Source: Mycolicibacterium fortuitum subsp. fortuitum
GTDB lineage: Bacteria; Actinomycetota; Actinomycetes; Mycobacteriales; Mycobacteriaceae
Reading direction: 5' to 3'
Assembly (NCBI RefSeq): GCF_022179545.1
Contig: NZ_AP025518.1
Location: forward strand, 2,170,001 to 2,234,000
DNA: 64,000 nucleotides
Program-made: the position numbers and the translations under genes
Notes under the pieces: model-generated
Told to the model about the DNA's origin: nothing
The model's input: only the letters and a program-made list of their open reading frames with translations
Databases searched by the model: none
Shown: positions 25,605-34,279 of the stretch, in pieces
Numbering within the stretch: the first letter of the stretch is position 1
Layout: each line of letters begins with the position of its first letter

Positions 25605-27259
25605 GCAAGATCGCCGAGATCTACCGGAACATCGAAGCCAGTGGACGCGACGAGGTGTTCATCCACCTGCGCCCGCAGGCCGACGTCGAACAGGAACACC
25701 GCGCGGCGGTTGCCGGCGGCGCACTCGCCGGAGTGGTGCTGGCGGTCAAGGACAACGTCGACGTCGCCGGGATCCCGACCACTGCGGCGTGCCCAGAATT
25801 CAGCTATATTCCCGATGCCGACGCACCGGCGGTGACCGCTCTCAAGGCCGCCGGTGCTGTCGTCATCGGGAAGACCAACCTCGATCAGTTCGCCACGGGA
25901 TTGGTCGGCACCCGCAGCCCCTATGGCGCAGTGCGGGATTCCCGCCGTCCTGACTACATCTCCGGCGGCTCGAGTTCCGGTTCCGCGGTGGCCGTTGCGC
26001 TCGGGTTCGCCGACATCGCGATCGGCACCGACACCGCAGGGTCGGGTCGCGTACCGGCAGGGCTGCAGGGAATCGTGGGAATCAAACCCACTGTGGGCGT
26101 GGTATCCACAGGGGGAGTGGTGCCGGCATGTGCCAGCTATGACTGTGTGACGATCTTCGCGGCCGACCTGCCCACTGCCCAGTCGGCGATGGCCGTGATG
26201 AGCGCCGGTGCACCGCAACGCCAGTGGCCGGCTGACGTTCCCTTCGCCGCGCCGGTGACCCCCAGAATCGCCATACCGGAGACGTTGACCGGGCTCGATG
26301 ACGCTTGGCAGGCCGCGTTCGCCGAGGCCGTGCGCAAGGCGAAGGCTGCCGGATTCGACATAGTGCCGATCTCGATGGATGACTTCTTCGCCGCGGCCGG
26401 CCTGCTCTACAACGGCGCGTTGGTCGCTGAAAGATGGGATGCGGTGGGGGAGTTCGTCAGCGCGGCCGGCCCCGATGCGAAGCTGGACCCGACCGTGGCA
26501 GCCATCGTCACCGCGGCCGGCGCACATTCGGCGGCAGATCTGTTGCGTGACCGGCGGCGGGTCGAGGAGTTGCGTCGCACCGCGTTGACTGAGCTCGCAG
26601 GATGCCACGCGCTCATGGTCCCGACGGCTCCTGAGCATCCGCGTATCGACGAGGTCGCGGCCGACCCGGTCGCGGTGAACTCCCGGATGGGCCGGTACAC
26701 CAACTTCTGCAACCTGTTCGACATGTGTGCCATCGCGGTTCCCGCCGGCACGGTGTCCGATGGTGCGCAGTTCGGAATAACCCTGCTGGCACCCGGTTTC
26801 CACGATGGCGTCATCGCCGATCTGGCCGCCCGGTTCCTCGATGTGCCGTCAACCGAGACGTGGCCGGAGTCGGGCGGTGCGCCGCTGACGGAGCTTGCGG
26901 TGTTCGGCGCGCACCTGCGCGGGCAGCCGCTGGAGCATCAGCTCACCGGTCGCGGTGCGCGTTGGGCCGGACCGATCACCACCGCACCGCACTACCGGCT
27001 GTATGCCCTCGACACGGTTCCGCCCAAGCCGGGTCTGACCCGCGTCGACACGGGTGGGGCACCGATCGTCGGTGAGCGGTGGCTGTTGTCTCCAGCGGCG
27101 CTGGGGGAGTTCCTGGCGGAGCTTCCGGCGCCGATGTTGCTGGGGAAGGTGGAGCTCGACGACGGGCGCTGGATCACCGGCTTCGGCTGCGACCACATGG
27201 CTCCCACCCAAGGTCGTGACATCACCGAGTACCGGGGTTGGTTGGCTGCGATGGCGTGA
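25601..27259 (+). CDS. atzF: Allophanate hydrolase
   Basis: A 552-residue amidase-signature enzyme hydrolysing allophanate (urea-1-carboxylate) to ammonia and CO2, the second step of the ATP-dependent urea amidolyase pathway. The catalytic Lys is in GVVLAVKDNVDVAG, the Ser-rich block is YISGGSSSGSAVAVALG, and the nucleophile region is IAIGTDTAGSGRVPAGLQG. The C-terminal domain (LAVFGAHLRGQPLEHQLTGR) is typical of full-length enzymes. The start GTG 25601 has AAGGAG 5 nt upstream and overlaps the fragmentary urea carboxylase. It looks intact, but its supply of allophanate is lost unless another carboxylase exists. Confidence 0.92.
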   Translation: MSKIAEIYRNIEASGRDEVFIHLRPQADVEQEHRAAVAGGALAGVVLAVKDNVDVAGIPTTAACPEFSYIPDADAPAVTALKAAGAVVIGKTNLDQFATGLVGTRSPYGAVRDSRRPDYISGGSSSGSAVAVALGFADIAIGTDTAGSGRVPAGLQGIVGIKPTVGVVSTGGVVPACASYDCVTIFAADLPTAQSAMAVMSAGAPQRQWPADVPFAAPVTPRIAIPETLTGLDDAWQAAFAEAVRKAKAAGFDIVPISMDDFFAAAGLLYNGALVAERWDAVGEFVSAAGPDAKLDPTVAAIVTAAGAHSAADLLRDRRRVEELRRTALTELAGCHALMVPTAPEHPRIDEVAADPVAVNSRMGRYTNFCNLFDMCAIAVPAGTVSDGAQFGITLLAPGFHDGVIADLAARFLDVPSTETWPESGGAPLTELAVFGAHLRGQPLEHQLTGRGARWAGPITTAPHYRLYALDTVPPKPGLTRVDTGGAPIVGERWLLSPAALGEFLAELPAPMLLGKVELDDGRWITGFGCDHMAPTQGRDITEYRGWLAAMA

Positions 27260-27326
27260 GTCTGGGGATGAATTCGGCGCTTGGGATAACTCGCTGTTCG
27301 AGTCAGCCTGCAGTCAGGTATCTGAA

Positions 27327-27356
27327 GTATATAATCAGAGTGCCTGATGTATATAC
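27327..27356. promoter_or_regulatory. Palindromic operator of vapBC
   Basis: GTATATAATCAG (27327-27338) is mirrored by CTGATGTATATAC (27344-27356) with one extra base, immediately upstream of vapB. It is A/T-rich, unlike the surroundings, and covers the likely -10 region, as expected for VapB autorepression. Confidence 0.7.
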
Positions 27357-27367
27357 GGGAGGCCTCT

Positions 27368-27574
27368 ATGACGAAGCGCCTGATCGACATCGATGACGAT
27401 TTGCTCGCCGCTGCGCAGCGTGAACTCGAAACCACTGGGATTGCAGACACGGTCCGATCGGCATTGCGGTTTGCGGCAACGCGATCGGCCCGCGTGCGGC
27501 AGGCGGATTGGCTGTCCTCGGGCGGATTGGCATTGCTGGCGGAGAAGCGCGACAGGGACGAGGTATGGCGCTGA
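27368..27574 (+). CDS. vapB: VapB-type antitoxin
   Basis: A 68-residue ribbon-helix-helix-like antitoxin: MTKRLIDIDDDLLAAAQREL followed by ETTGIADTVRSALRFAATRS, and a toxin-binding C-terminal tail (ADWLSSGGLALLAEKRDRDE). The start is ATG 27368, with GGGAGG 8 nt upstream; an ATG at 27347 in the same frame overlaps the operator. It overlaps vapC by 10 bp. It neutralises the VapC RNase and should bind the palindrome just upstream. Confidence 0.9.
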   Translation: MTKRLIDIDDDLLAAAQRELETTGIADTVRSALRFAATRSARVRQADWLSSGGLALLAEKRDRDEVWR

Positions 27575-27987
27575 CGGCCCGGTTTCTCATTGACACCAGC
27601 GCAGCCGCCCGGATGGCACAGCCGGCGGTCGCGGAACGACTGCGCCCGTTGATCGAAGCAGGCCTGGTGGCCACGTGTGCGGTACTCGACGCCGAGGCGC
27701 TCTTCAGTGCCCGGTCGGCGGACGAGTATGCGCAGTTGCGCGCGGACCGTCGCGATGCGTACGAGTATCTTCCGACGGATGATGAACACTGGCAGTCGGC
27801 TTTCGACGCGCAGTTCCGGTTAGCGCAATCTGGCCGGCATCGGGCGGTGGGCATTTCCGACCTGTTGACGTCGGTGATCGCAAGTCGTCACCGGTTGACG
27901 GTGGTGCACTACGACGCCGACTTCGAAATCGCTTCCTCGGTACTGGATTTCGAGCAAGTATGGGTGGCTGACCCTGGAAGGGATTGA
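27565..27987 (+). CDS. vapC: VapC-type PIN-domain toxin ribonuclease
   Basis: A 140-residue PIN-domain RNase. The acidic residues expected for Mg2+ binding are present: Asp in RFLIDTSAAARM, Glu in CAVLDAEALFSAR, Asp in AVGISDLLTSVIA, and Asp in VVHYDADFEIA. VapC toxins cut tRNA or rRNA at specific sites to arrest growth. The start ATG 27565 lies inside vapB (10-bp overlap), giving translational coupling. It ends 22 bp before the convergent TetR gene. Confidence 0.92.
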   Translation: MALTARFLIDTSAAARMAQPAVAERLRPLIEAGLVATCAVLDAEALFSARSADEYAQLRADRRDAYEYLPTDDEHWQSAFDAQFRLAQSGRHRAVGISDLLTSVIASRHRLTVVHYDADFEIASSVLDFEQVWVADPGRD

Positions 27988-28008
27988 GCGGCAAGCTGAT
28001 TGGCGGAT

Positions 28009-28587
28009 TCAGCCTCCGGGGACGATCAGCGACACCATGGTCTCGAGCTGGCGGGCCATCTGTCGGTAACTCATGGCTCCGGTTTGTGCCTGTAGCAGCG
28101 CGCCCCAGAACACCGCCTCCAGGGTGGCGAGCACTTCCGGCCAGGCTCCACCGCCCAGGGCCGTGGAGATCCGGCGGTTGACCTCGGCGGCGATCCGGGA
28201 GCGGACGTCCTCGACCAGGTCATCGTCGGTGCTGATCAACGCCTGGGTACAGGCTCGGGCCAATCGCGGCTCATCGGCCATCAACAGCGTGAGCGCGGTG
28301 AGTTGCTCGGTGACGCGGCTGGTGGGTCTGGCTGTGGGATCGATGTCCAGCGGCAGCTGAATCACCCGGTCCAGGTACAGCTCGGCGAAGACCACCTCGA
28401 TGGATGGGAAATGTGCGTAGAGCGCGGCGGGGGCCATCTTCGCGCGTGCGGCCAGCGCCGGTACCGAGACGACGTTGTGCGCGTCGAGAAGTTGCGTGGC
28501 CGCTCCGAAGACACGACGGTGCGCGCGGACGCGCTGATCGTATGCGTCGTGTAGGCGAGTGACCGTAGCCACTGCTGGCCTGGACAT
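28009..28587 (-). CDS. TetR-family regulator divergent from fprB
   Basis: A 192-residue TetR protein: HRRVFGAATQLLDAHNVVSV, PALAARAKMAPAALYAHFPS and IEVVFAELYLDR form the DNA-binding domain, and AVFWGALLQAQTGAMSYRQM lies in the ligand-binding half. It is divergent from fprB; (G/A)GACA-N2-TGTCC sites overlap its own start codon and lie 25 bp before fprB, so autoregulation and control of fprB are likely. The inducer is unknown. Confidence 0.9.
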   Translation of the reverse strand: MSRPAVATVTRLHDAYDQRVRAHRRVFGAATQLLDAHNVVSVPALAARAKMAPAALYAHFPSIEVVFAELYLDRVIQLPLDIDPTARPTSRVTEQLTALTLLMADEPRLARACTQALISTDDDLVEDVRSRIAAEVNRRISTALGGGAWPEVLATLEAVFWGALLQAQTGAMSYRQMARQLETMVSLIVPGG

Positions 28588-28593
28588 GTGTCC
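28582..28593. promoter_or_regulatory. TetR operator, copy 1 (overlaps the TetR start)
   Basis: GGACA-TG-TGTCC: perfect 5-bp arms around 2 bp, covering the start codon of the TetR gene (28587). A near copy lies at 28733-28744. Confidence 0.65.
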
Positions 28594-28732
28594 AAGATAT
28601 AGATCGGCGCCGCTGTTGGCAATCGTCCGATGAAACTGCCTGTATCAACACATTTTTAGTTCTGTCATTTCGGCTGTTCCTGCGCTGGTGGGCGGATGGG
28701 CGCAGATTTCGAATCGAGAAATCAGACAAGTG

Positions 28733-28744
28733 TCCAGTAGGATC
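28733..28744. promoter_or_regulatory. TetR operator, copy 2 (before fprB)
   Basis: AGACA-AG-TGTCC matches the site at 28582 except for one arm base. It ends 25 bp upstream of the fprB start, and an extra TGTCC half-site follows at 28753-28757. Confidence 0.6.
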
Positions 28745-28769
28745 TGTCCAGTCTGAAAGGGGAGGTCCG

Positions 28770-30368
28770 ATGGCTTACGTGATCACGCAGAACTGCTGCA
28801 AGGACGCCAGCTGTGTTCCGGTGTGCCCGGTGGACTGCATCCGGCCGGCTGAGGGCGGGCTGGAATCAGCGTCGGCCGAGATGCTCTACATCGATCCGGA
28901 ATCGTGCATCGACTGCGGGGCCTGCTTCGAGGAGTGCCCGGTCGGCGCGATCCACTACGAAGAGGACCTGCCTGGCGAACTGCAGCGGTTCAAGGAGCTC
29001 AACGCCGCCTATTTCGAGCGCCATCCGCTTGAGCCGGCGTCCATACCGGTGGCCGCCTCCCGCGCACGCATCGAACCGGGATCGCTGCGGGTCGCGATCG
29101 TCGGATCCGGGCCGGCGGCCTGCTATGCCGCCGGCGAGCTGATCGGTGTGGACGGGGTGGAGATCAACCTGTTCGAGCGGCTGCCCACGCCCTTCGGCCT
29201 GATCCGTGCCGGCGTGGCGCCCGATCATCAGCACACCAAGTCGGTCGTCGACATGTTCGAGCGGGTGTTCACCAATCCGCGGTTCGCCAGCCATTTCAAC
29301 GTCGAGGTTGGCCGCACCATCAACCACGACGAGCTGCTGGCCCATCACCACGCGGTGATCTACGCGGTGGGTGCGGCCACCAGCCGGCGCTTGGGAATCG
29401 AAGGCGAGGACCTCATCGGGCACCACGCCGCAGCCGAGTTCGTCGGTTGGTACAACGGCCACCCCGACCACGCAGCGCACCGGTTCGACCTGACGGGCGA
29501 ACGTGCGGTCATCGTCGGCAATGGCAATGTCGCCCTCGATGTCGCCCGGGTGCTGTTGATGGACCGCGCCGCGCTGGCTGCCACCGATATCGCTCAGCAC
29601 ACCCTGGATGCGTTGGCCGACAGTGCAATCCGGGAGGTGGTGATCCTGGCCCGCCGCGATATCGGGCACGCCGCGTTCTCGGCGGGGGAGTTCTTGGCCC
29701 TGGGGCACCTCGACGGGGTCGACGTGGTCGTCGACCCTGCGGATCTTCCTGCCGATGACGAGCACGACGACGTCGAAACCTCGTTCAAGCTCGCCATCGC
29801 CCGTGAATACGCGCAGCGCAACCTGACTCCCGGAAACAAGCGGGTGGTGTTCCGCTTCGGCACCACCCCGGTCGCCATTCTCGGCGCCGACCGTGCCGAA
29901 GGACTGGAGATCATCAGTGAGCGTGGCACCGAACGGATCGAGACGCGGCTGATCCTGCGGTCGATCGGATATCGCGGCCTACCCGTCGCCGGGCTGCCCT
30001 ACGACGAGGACTCCGGGACGGTGCCCAACGAGTCGGGCCGCGTCGTCGACGGCGCACCGCTGCCCGGCACGTACGTGACCGGGTGGATCAAACGCGGACC
30101 CCGCGGAGTGATCGGCACGAACCGGCTGTGCGCCGAGCAGACCGTCGCCCAGCTGTGGGCGGACTTCGATTCGGGCCTGCTGACCCGTGACATCGAGAGC
30201 CGCGAGTCGCTCGATACGCTGTTGGCCGGCCGGGGAGCCGAGCCTGTCGGCTGGTCGGGATGGCGCGCGATCGATGCTGCCGAACGGGACCGTGGTGTGC
30301 AGGTGGCGCGGCCACGGGTGAAGTTCGTGTCGGTCGAGGAGATGCTCAGCGCGGGCCTGCGCGGCTGA
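28770..30368 (+). CDS. fprB: FprB, ferredoxin-fused ferredoxin-NADP+ reductase
   Basis: A 532-residue protein. The N-terminal ~75 residues are a 7Fe-type ferredoxin: CCKDASCVPVCPVDCIRP, then CIDCGACFEECPVGAI. An adrenodoxin reductase-like FAD/NADPH domain follows: RVAIVGSGPAACYAAGEL, NLFERLPTPFGLIRAGVAPD and AVIVGNGNVALDVARVLL, with the terminal GWIKRGPRGVIGTNRLCAEQ. It transfers electrons from NADPH to ferredoxins that feed P450s or other oxygenases. The start ATG follows GGGGAGG. Its tail overlaps the convergent EamA gene by 23 bp. Confidence 0.95.
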   Translation: MAYVITQNCCKDASCVPVCPVDCIRPAEGGLESASAEMLYIDPESCIDCGACFEECPVGAIHYEEDLPGELQRFKELNAAYFERHPLEPASIPVAASRARIEPGSLRVAIVGSGPAACYAAGELIGVDGVEINLFERLPTPFGLIRAGVAPDHQHTKSVVDMFERVFTNPRFASHFNVEVGRTINHDELLAHHHAVIYAVGAATSRRLGIEGEDLIGHHAAAEFVGWYNGHPDHAAHRFDLTGERAVIVGNGNVALDVARVLLMDRAALAATDIAQHTLDALADSAIREVVILARRDIGHAAFSAGEFLALGHLDGVDVVVDPADLPADDEHDDVETSFKLAIAREYAQRNLTPGNKRVVFRFGTTPVAILGADRAEGLEIISERGTERIETRLILRSIGYRGLPVAGLPYDEDSGTVPNESGRVVDGAPLPGTYVTGWIKRGPRGVIGTNRLCAEQTVAQLWADFDSGLLTRDIESRESLDTLLAGRGAEPVGWSGWRAIDAAERDRGVQVARPRVKFVSVEEMLSAGLRG

Positions 30369-31245
30369 CTTCGGCTTCGGTCTCCGGTTCCGGGTCGACC
30401 GGTGTGCGCGTCGCCAGGATCGAGCCGGCGAGGATCAGTGCGAGCCCGGCGACGTTGTACACCGTCAGTGGCTCGCCGAGCACGATCACGCCGGCGGCCA
30501 GAGCCACAGCCGGGTTGATGTAGGTGAACACCAGCGCCCGGGCGCCTCCGACTTCGCGGATCAGCGCGAAGAACACGACGAATGCCAGCGCGGTGCAGAT
30601 CACGGCGAGTGCGGTCAGCGCGATCAGCACGCGTCGCGACGGCATCTGGGCGGGCCAGGTCAGCAGCGCCGGGGTGGTGTAGATCAGAGCCGCGACCGTC
30701 AGACATGCCGCGGTCAGCGGAAGGGTCGGCACCTCACCCAGATACCGCGCGGCGATCAGCGGCGCGATCGCGTAACAGGTTGCCACCAGCAGCACTTCGG
30801 CGATCGGCCAGCCGTGCCCTCCGGCGAGACCTGGGCCGGCGAGCACCGCCACACCGGCCAGCCCCACACCGAGTCCGGTGATTCGCTTGGCGCTCAGCCG
30901 TTCTCCACCGGTGAGCCGGTCGAGCACCGCGGCGATGATCGGGGCGGTCGCGATCAGCAGACCGGTCAACGAGCTGCTCAGGTGGCGTTCGGCGTCCGAT
31001 AGCAGGAACCACGCCGCGATGATCTCGAAGAATGCGAACGCCAGCACGGGACGCCAATGCTGCAGCACCGGAGCCCAGGCGGTGCGTGACATCACCAGCG
31101 GCAAAAGGACGGCCGCACCGACAGCGGTGCGGGCCAGGACCAGCACGGGCACCGAGACGCCTTCGACCGCGATCTTGATCAGTAGATACGGGATGCCCCA
31201 GATGACACTCATGGCGCCCAGTAGCAGCCAGCCCCGCACACTCAC
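30346..31245 (-). CDS. EamA/DMT-family transporter
   Basis: A 299-residue membrane protein with about ten hydrophobic helices and two internal EamA repeats. The first begins GWLLLGAMSVIWGIPYLLIK; the second ends VFTYINPAVALAAGVIVLGE, a hallmark of the RhaT/YdcZ-type drug/metabolite transporter superfamily. Members export amino acids, nucleosides or drugs; the substrate cannot be read from sequence. The gene is single, with its 3' end overlapping fprB. Confidence 0.9.
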   Translation of the reverse strand: MSVRGWLLLGAMSVIWGIPYLLIKIAVEGVSVPVLVLARTAVGAAVLLPLVMSRTAWAPVLQHWRPVLAFAFFEIIAAWFLLSDAERHLSSSLTGLLIATAPIIAAVLDRLTGGERLSAKRITGLGVGLAGVAVLAGPGLAGGHGWPIAEVLLVATCYAIAPLIAARYLGEVPTLPLTAACLTVAALIYTTPALLTWPAQMPSRRVLIALTALAVICTALAFVVFFALIREVGGARALVFTYINPAVALAAGVIVLGEPLTVYNVAGLALILAGSILATRTPVDPEPETEAEVSRAGPR

Positions 31246-31336
31246 CCGGTCCAGACTACGGACGACGGGCCCGGCACACCGCCGCCCGGGTGCTGATGCG
31301 GGGCCTGACCCGAGTCATCAGCACCCGGAGAGCCGG

Positions 31337-32479
31337 TCAGCTCCGGGTCAGCTCCGCGTAGCGGCCGACGTGGTAGTCGGTCGATCCGAACTCGTACTGA
31401 ACCGCAGTGAGGCGCTTGAAGTAGTGCCCGATCGCGAGTTCCTCGGTCATACCCATGCCGCCGTGCAACTGCACCGCGTTCTGCCCGACGAACCGCGCGG
31501 CCCGTCCGATGGTGGCCTTGGCCGCCGATACCGCCTTGGCCCGTTGTGGCGGCTCGGCAGCGAGGTTCAGCACAGCGAGATAGACGGCGGCAGCGGCCTG
31601 TTCGACCTCCATGTGCATATCGACCATGCGGTGCTGCAAAACCTGAAAGCTGCCGATGGGCAGGCCGAACTGCTGGCGTTGCTTGCAGTACTCGACCGTG
31701 TCGGCCAGCACCTTGCGCATGCCGCCAACGGCCTCGGCGCACACGGCGGCCGCCCCTTCGTCGCGGGCCAGGTCCAGCGACGGCCAGGCCTGTCCCTCGG
31801 CTCCCAGCAGCGCCGAGGCAGGTACTCGGACTTCGGAGAATGTCAGGTCCGAGGCTCGGCGGTCGTCCACCGTACGGTACGGGTGTGCGGTGAATCCGGT
31901 TGACAGCGAGGCGATATCGACCAGGAAAAGGGAGATCCCGGAGGTATCGGCACGTTCCCCCGAGGTACGCGCGGTCACCAGCAGGTGGGTCGCCAGCGGT
32001 GCGTTGACGGCCATCAACTTGGTGCCGTCGATCACCCACTCGTCACCGTCACGGCGCGCAGTGGTGGACACGTCGCGCCAGTTGTCGCCGGAGGTCGGCT
32101 CGGTGGCGGCCAGCGCGACGATGGCCGAACCCGCTACGACGTCTTCCAGCAGGGCCGCAGCCGCTGCGTCACCGGAACGGTGCAGCAGGCCACCGGCCAC
32201 CACCACGGTGTCGACGAACGGCTCGATCACCAGGGCATGGCCCAATGCCTCGGCGATGACCATGGTCTCCACCGGCCCGCCGCCGATTCCGCCGGCCTCC
32301 TCGGGCAGAGTGGCGCCCAGGATGCCCAGTTCCTCGGCGAAGCCCCGCCAGATCTCGGGTTGCCAACCGGCGCCGGTCTTGGCCGCGGCACGGCTTGATG
32401 TCAGGTCGTAGCGACTGGCCAGGAACTTGGTCAGCCCGTCGCGCAGCAGTTCCTGTTCGTTGGTCAGGTTGAAGTCCAT
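31337..32479 (-). CDS. Acyl-CoA dehydrogenase, smaller subunit of a heteromeric pair
   Basis: A 380-residue acyl-CoA dehydrogenase-fold protein: LTNEQELLRDGLTKFLASRY, IVALAATEPTSGDNWRDVST, QHRMVDMHMEVEQAAAAVYL and VQLHGGMGMTEELAIGHYFK. It ends RYAELTRS and lacks the YEGT catalytic block. Adjacent unlike ACAD genes such as FadE26/27 form alpha2beta2 enzymes acting on bulky CoA esters, including sterol side chains. Its start abuts the stop of the partner directly, with no gap. Substrate unknown. Confidence 0.9.
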   Translation of the reverse strand: MDFNLTNEQELLRDGLTKFLASRYDLTSSRAAAKTGAGWQPEIWRGFAEELGILGATLPEEAGGIGGGPVETMVIAEALGHALVIEPFVDTVVVAGGLLHRSGDAAAAALLEDVVAGSAIVALAATEPTSGDNWRDVSTTARRDGDEWVIDGTKLMAVNAPLATHLLVTARTSGERADTSGISLFLVDIASLSTGFTAHPYRTVDDRRASDLTFSEVRVPASALLGAEGQAWPSLDLARDEGAAAVCAEAVGGMRKVLADTVEYCKQRQQFGLPIGSFQVLQHRMVDMHMEVEQAAAAVYLAVLNLAAEPPQRAKAVSAAKATIGRAARFVGQNAVQLHGGMGMTEELAIGHYFKRLTAVQYEFGSTDYHVGRYAELTRS

Positions 32480-33712
32480 CTAGAGCCCCAGTTCTGCCTT
32501 GGCGAGGATATTTCGCTGAATTTCGTTGCTGCCGGCGTAGATCGAGCCGGCCCGGTCGTTGAAGTAGCGCAGCGGCGCGACCGCCTGCCACGGCGCGCCG
32601 CTGTGGTAGCCGTCGGCGGGCGGTTCGTACTCGGCCACGGGGCCACCCGGGAAGGTGGCGTGCGGCTGATAAGCGCGGGCGAGCGGCCCTGCGGCTTCCA
32701 TGGACAGCTCGGTCAGAGTCTGGCTGAGTTCGGTGCTCAACACCTTGAGCATCGACGACGCCGTTCCCGGATGGCCGCCGTCGGCGACCGCGGCCAACAC
32801 CTGGTACTCCAGGATCTCCAGTACATCCGTGCGGAGGCGGGCATCGGCGAGCCGGCGGCTAAAGGCCGGATCGTCGATCAGAGTTCCGCCGGACGGGCCG
32901 GGCATTTGCGCTGCGGCCGTGGCGATTTCCTCTCCCAGCACCTGTAGCGCCGGAGCGTTCGCGCCGCCGCCGCGTTCGAACTCGAGCAGGTACTTGGCCA
33001 CGGTCCAGCCGTCGTCGATCGCGCCGATCACGTTCGACTTGGGGACCCGAACTTCGTCGAAGAAGACCTGGTTCTGTACCTCCTCACCGGAAGTCATCAC
33101 CAGCGGACGGATTTCGATGCCGGGGGAGGTCATGTCGATCAGCACGAACGTGATGCCCTGCTGCTTCTTGGCGCCTCGGGTGGTGCGCACCAATGCGAAC
33201 ATCCAGTTGGCTTCTCGGGCGTGGGTGGTCCAGATCTTGCTGCCGGTGCAGACGAGGTCGTCTCCGTCGGACACCGCAGACATCGACAGCGCGGCGAGGT
33301 CCGAGCCGGCCTCGGGCTCGGAGTAACCCTGGCAGAAGAACACTTCACCGGTCAGGATGCCGGGAAGGAAGTAGTCCTTCTGCGCCTGGGTACCGAACTT
33401 GATGATCGCGTGGGCCACCATGCGGATACCCATGGGGGAGAGCGACGGGGCGCCCGCCAGCGTCGACTCGCGGCTGAAGATGTAGTGCTGGGTGAGGCTC
33501 CAGTCGCAGCCGCCGTGCTCCACCGGCCAGGCCGGAGCGGCCCAGCCCCGCTCGTTGAGGATCTTCTGCCACGCCATGCTGGCGTCGTGGTCGGCGTAAA
33601 CGCTGGTCATCAACTGACCGGCCCGCCGGAGTTCGGGAGTCAGATTCTTCGCGAGAAAGTCGCGCACCTCGTCGCGGAATTCCTGGTCGCTCGTCGACCA
33701 CTTCAGGTCCAT
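32480..33712 (-). CDS. Acyl-CoA dehydrogenase, larger subunit of a heteromeric pair
   Basis: A 410-residue acyl-CoA dehydrogenase: STSDQEFRDEVRDFLAKNLT, VFFCQGYSEPEAGSDLAALS, KIWTTHAREANWMFALVRTT and the terminal IYAGSNEIQRNILAKAELGL. The usual catalytic YEGT is YAGS here, as often seen in the alpha2beta2 class, where the base lies elsewhere. First gene of the pair; a TTGACT -35-like element lies about 45-50 bp upstream on the minus strand (33764-33769). The partner is encoded immediately downstream. Confidence 0.92.
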   Translation of the reverse strand: MDLKWSTSDQEFRDEVRDFLAKNLTPELRRAGQLMTSVYADHDASMAWQKILNERGWAAPAWPVEHGGCDWSLTQHYIFSRESTLAGAPSLSPMGIRMVAHAIIKFGTQAQKDYFLPGILTGEVFFCQGYSEPEAGSDLAALSMSAVSDGDDLVCTGSKIWTTHAREANWMFALVRTTRGAKKQQGITFVLIDMTSPGIEIRPLVMTSGEEVQNQVFFDEVRVPKSNVIGAIDDGWTVAKYLLEFERGGGANAPALQVLGEEIATAAAQMPGPSGGTLIDDPAFSRRLADARLRTDVLEILEYQVLAAVADGGHPGTASSMLKVLSTELSQTLTELSMEAAGPLARAYQPHATFPGGPVAEYEPPADGYHSGAPWQAVAPLRYFNDRAGSIYAGSNEIQRNILAKAELGL

Positions 33713-33875
33713 CGCCTGCCCCTGTCTTCTGATGTTCGCTCCACAGAGTAAACCTAGTTAGTCAAGTGGCGTAGGCCACCCCGCCGCTCGCACCCCTTCC
33801 CCCGGCACGGTCGTCGTCTCGCCGGTTGCTGGGCGGTGGTGGCACCCGCACCGGACCGCGGGCGATAATCGACGC

Positions 33876-34277
33876 GTGGAGCGTCGCCAGAGCGGTCAGG
33901 ACCCCCAATCTCCGATGACACTGCTGCAGAACATTCCTGCGCTGGTGGTGCTGGAGCGGTTCCCGGTGCCGGTGTTGGCGATCGCCGAGGACGGAACCAT
34001 CCTGTTCGCCAACACTGCCTTCGGCGAGATGGTCGGTCGCGACACCGATGCGGTCAAGCGCATGCAGTTTGCTGAGGTCTTCCACTCACTGCCCACCGAT
34101 GGATCGGCTGTCTCGGTGATGCGGGCCAATGCCGGCCTACTCGTCGAACTCATCCACCACGACGGGTCGATCGTCCGCGCTCGAATGAGCAAGTCGGCGC
34201 TACTACGCGGCGACGATCCGGTGGCCTTGGCGACGTTCGAGGACCTCACCGAACAGTTGTGGGCCGACGAGTTGTAG
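33876..34277 (+). CDS. Stand-alone PAS-domain protein
   Basis: A 133-residue protein that is almost entirely one PAS domain: VLERFPVPVLAIAEDGTILF, ANTAFGEMVGRDTDAVKRMQ, then IHHDGSIVRARMSKSALLRG and ALATFEDLTEQLW. No output domain (kinase, GGDEF, HTH) is attached, so it probably senses a small molecule or redox state and acts on a partner. The start is GTG 33876. It is convergent with the TetR gene ending at 34280; no sensor kinase is nearby. Confidence 0.8.
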   Translation: MERRQSGQDPQSPMTLLQNIPALVVLERFPVPVLAIAEDGTILFANTAFGEMVGRDTDAVKRMQFAEVFHSLPTDGSAVSVMRANAGLLVELIHHDGSIVRARMSKSALLRGDDPVALATFEDLTEQLWADEL

Positions 34278-34279
34278 GG

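Noticed and set aside
25265..26803. A 512-codon open frame on the minus strand opposite allophanate hydrolase
   Set aside because: It is a shadow of the high-GC coding strand: composition is Arg/Gly/His-rich, no domain is recognised, and the plus-strand amidase is clear.
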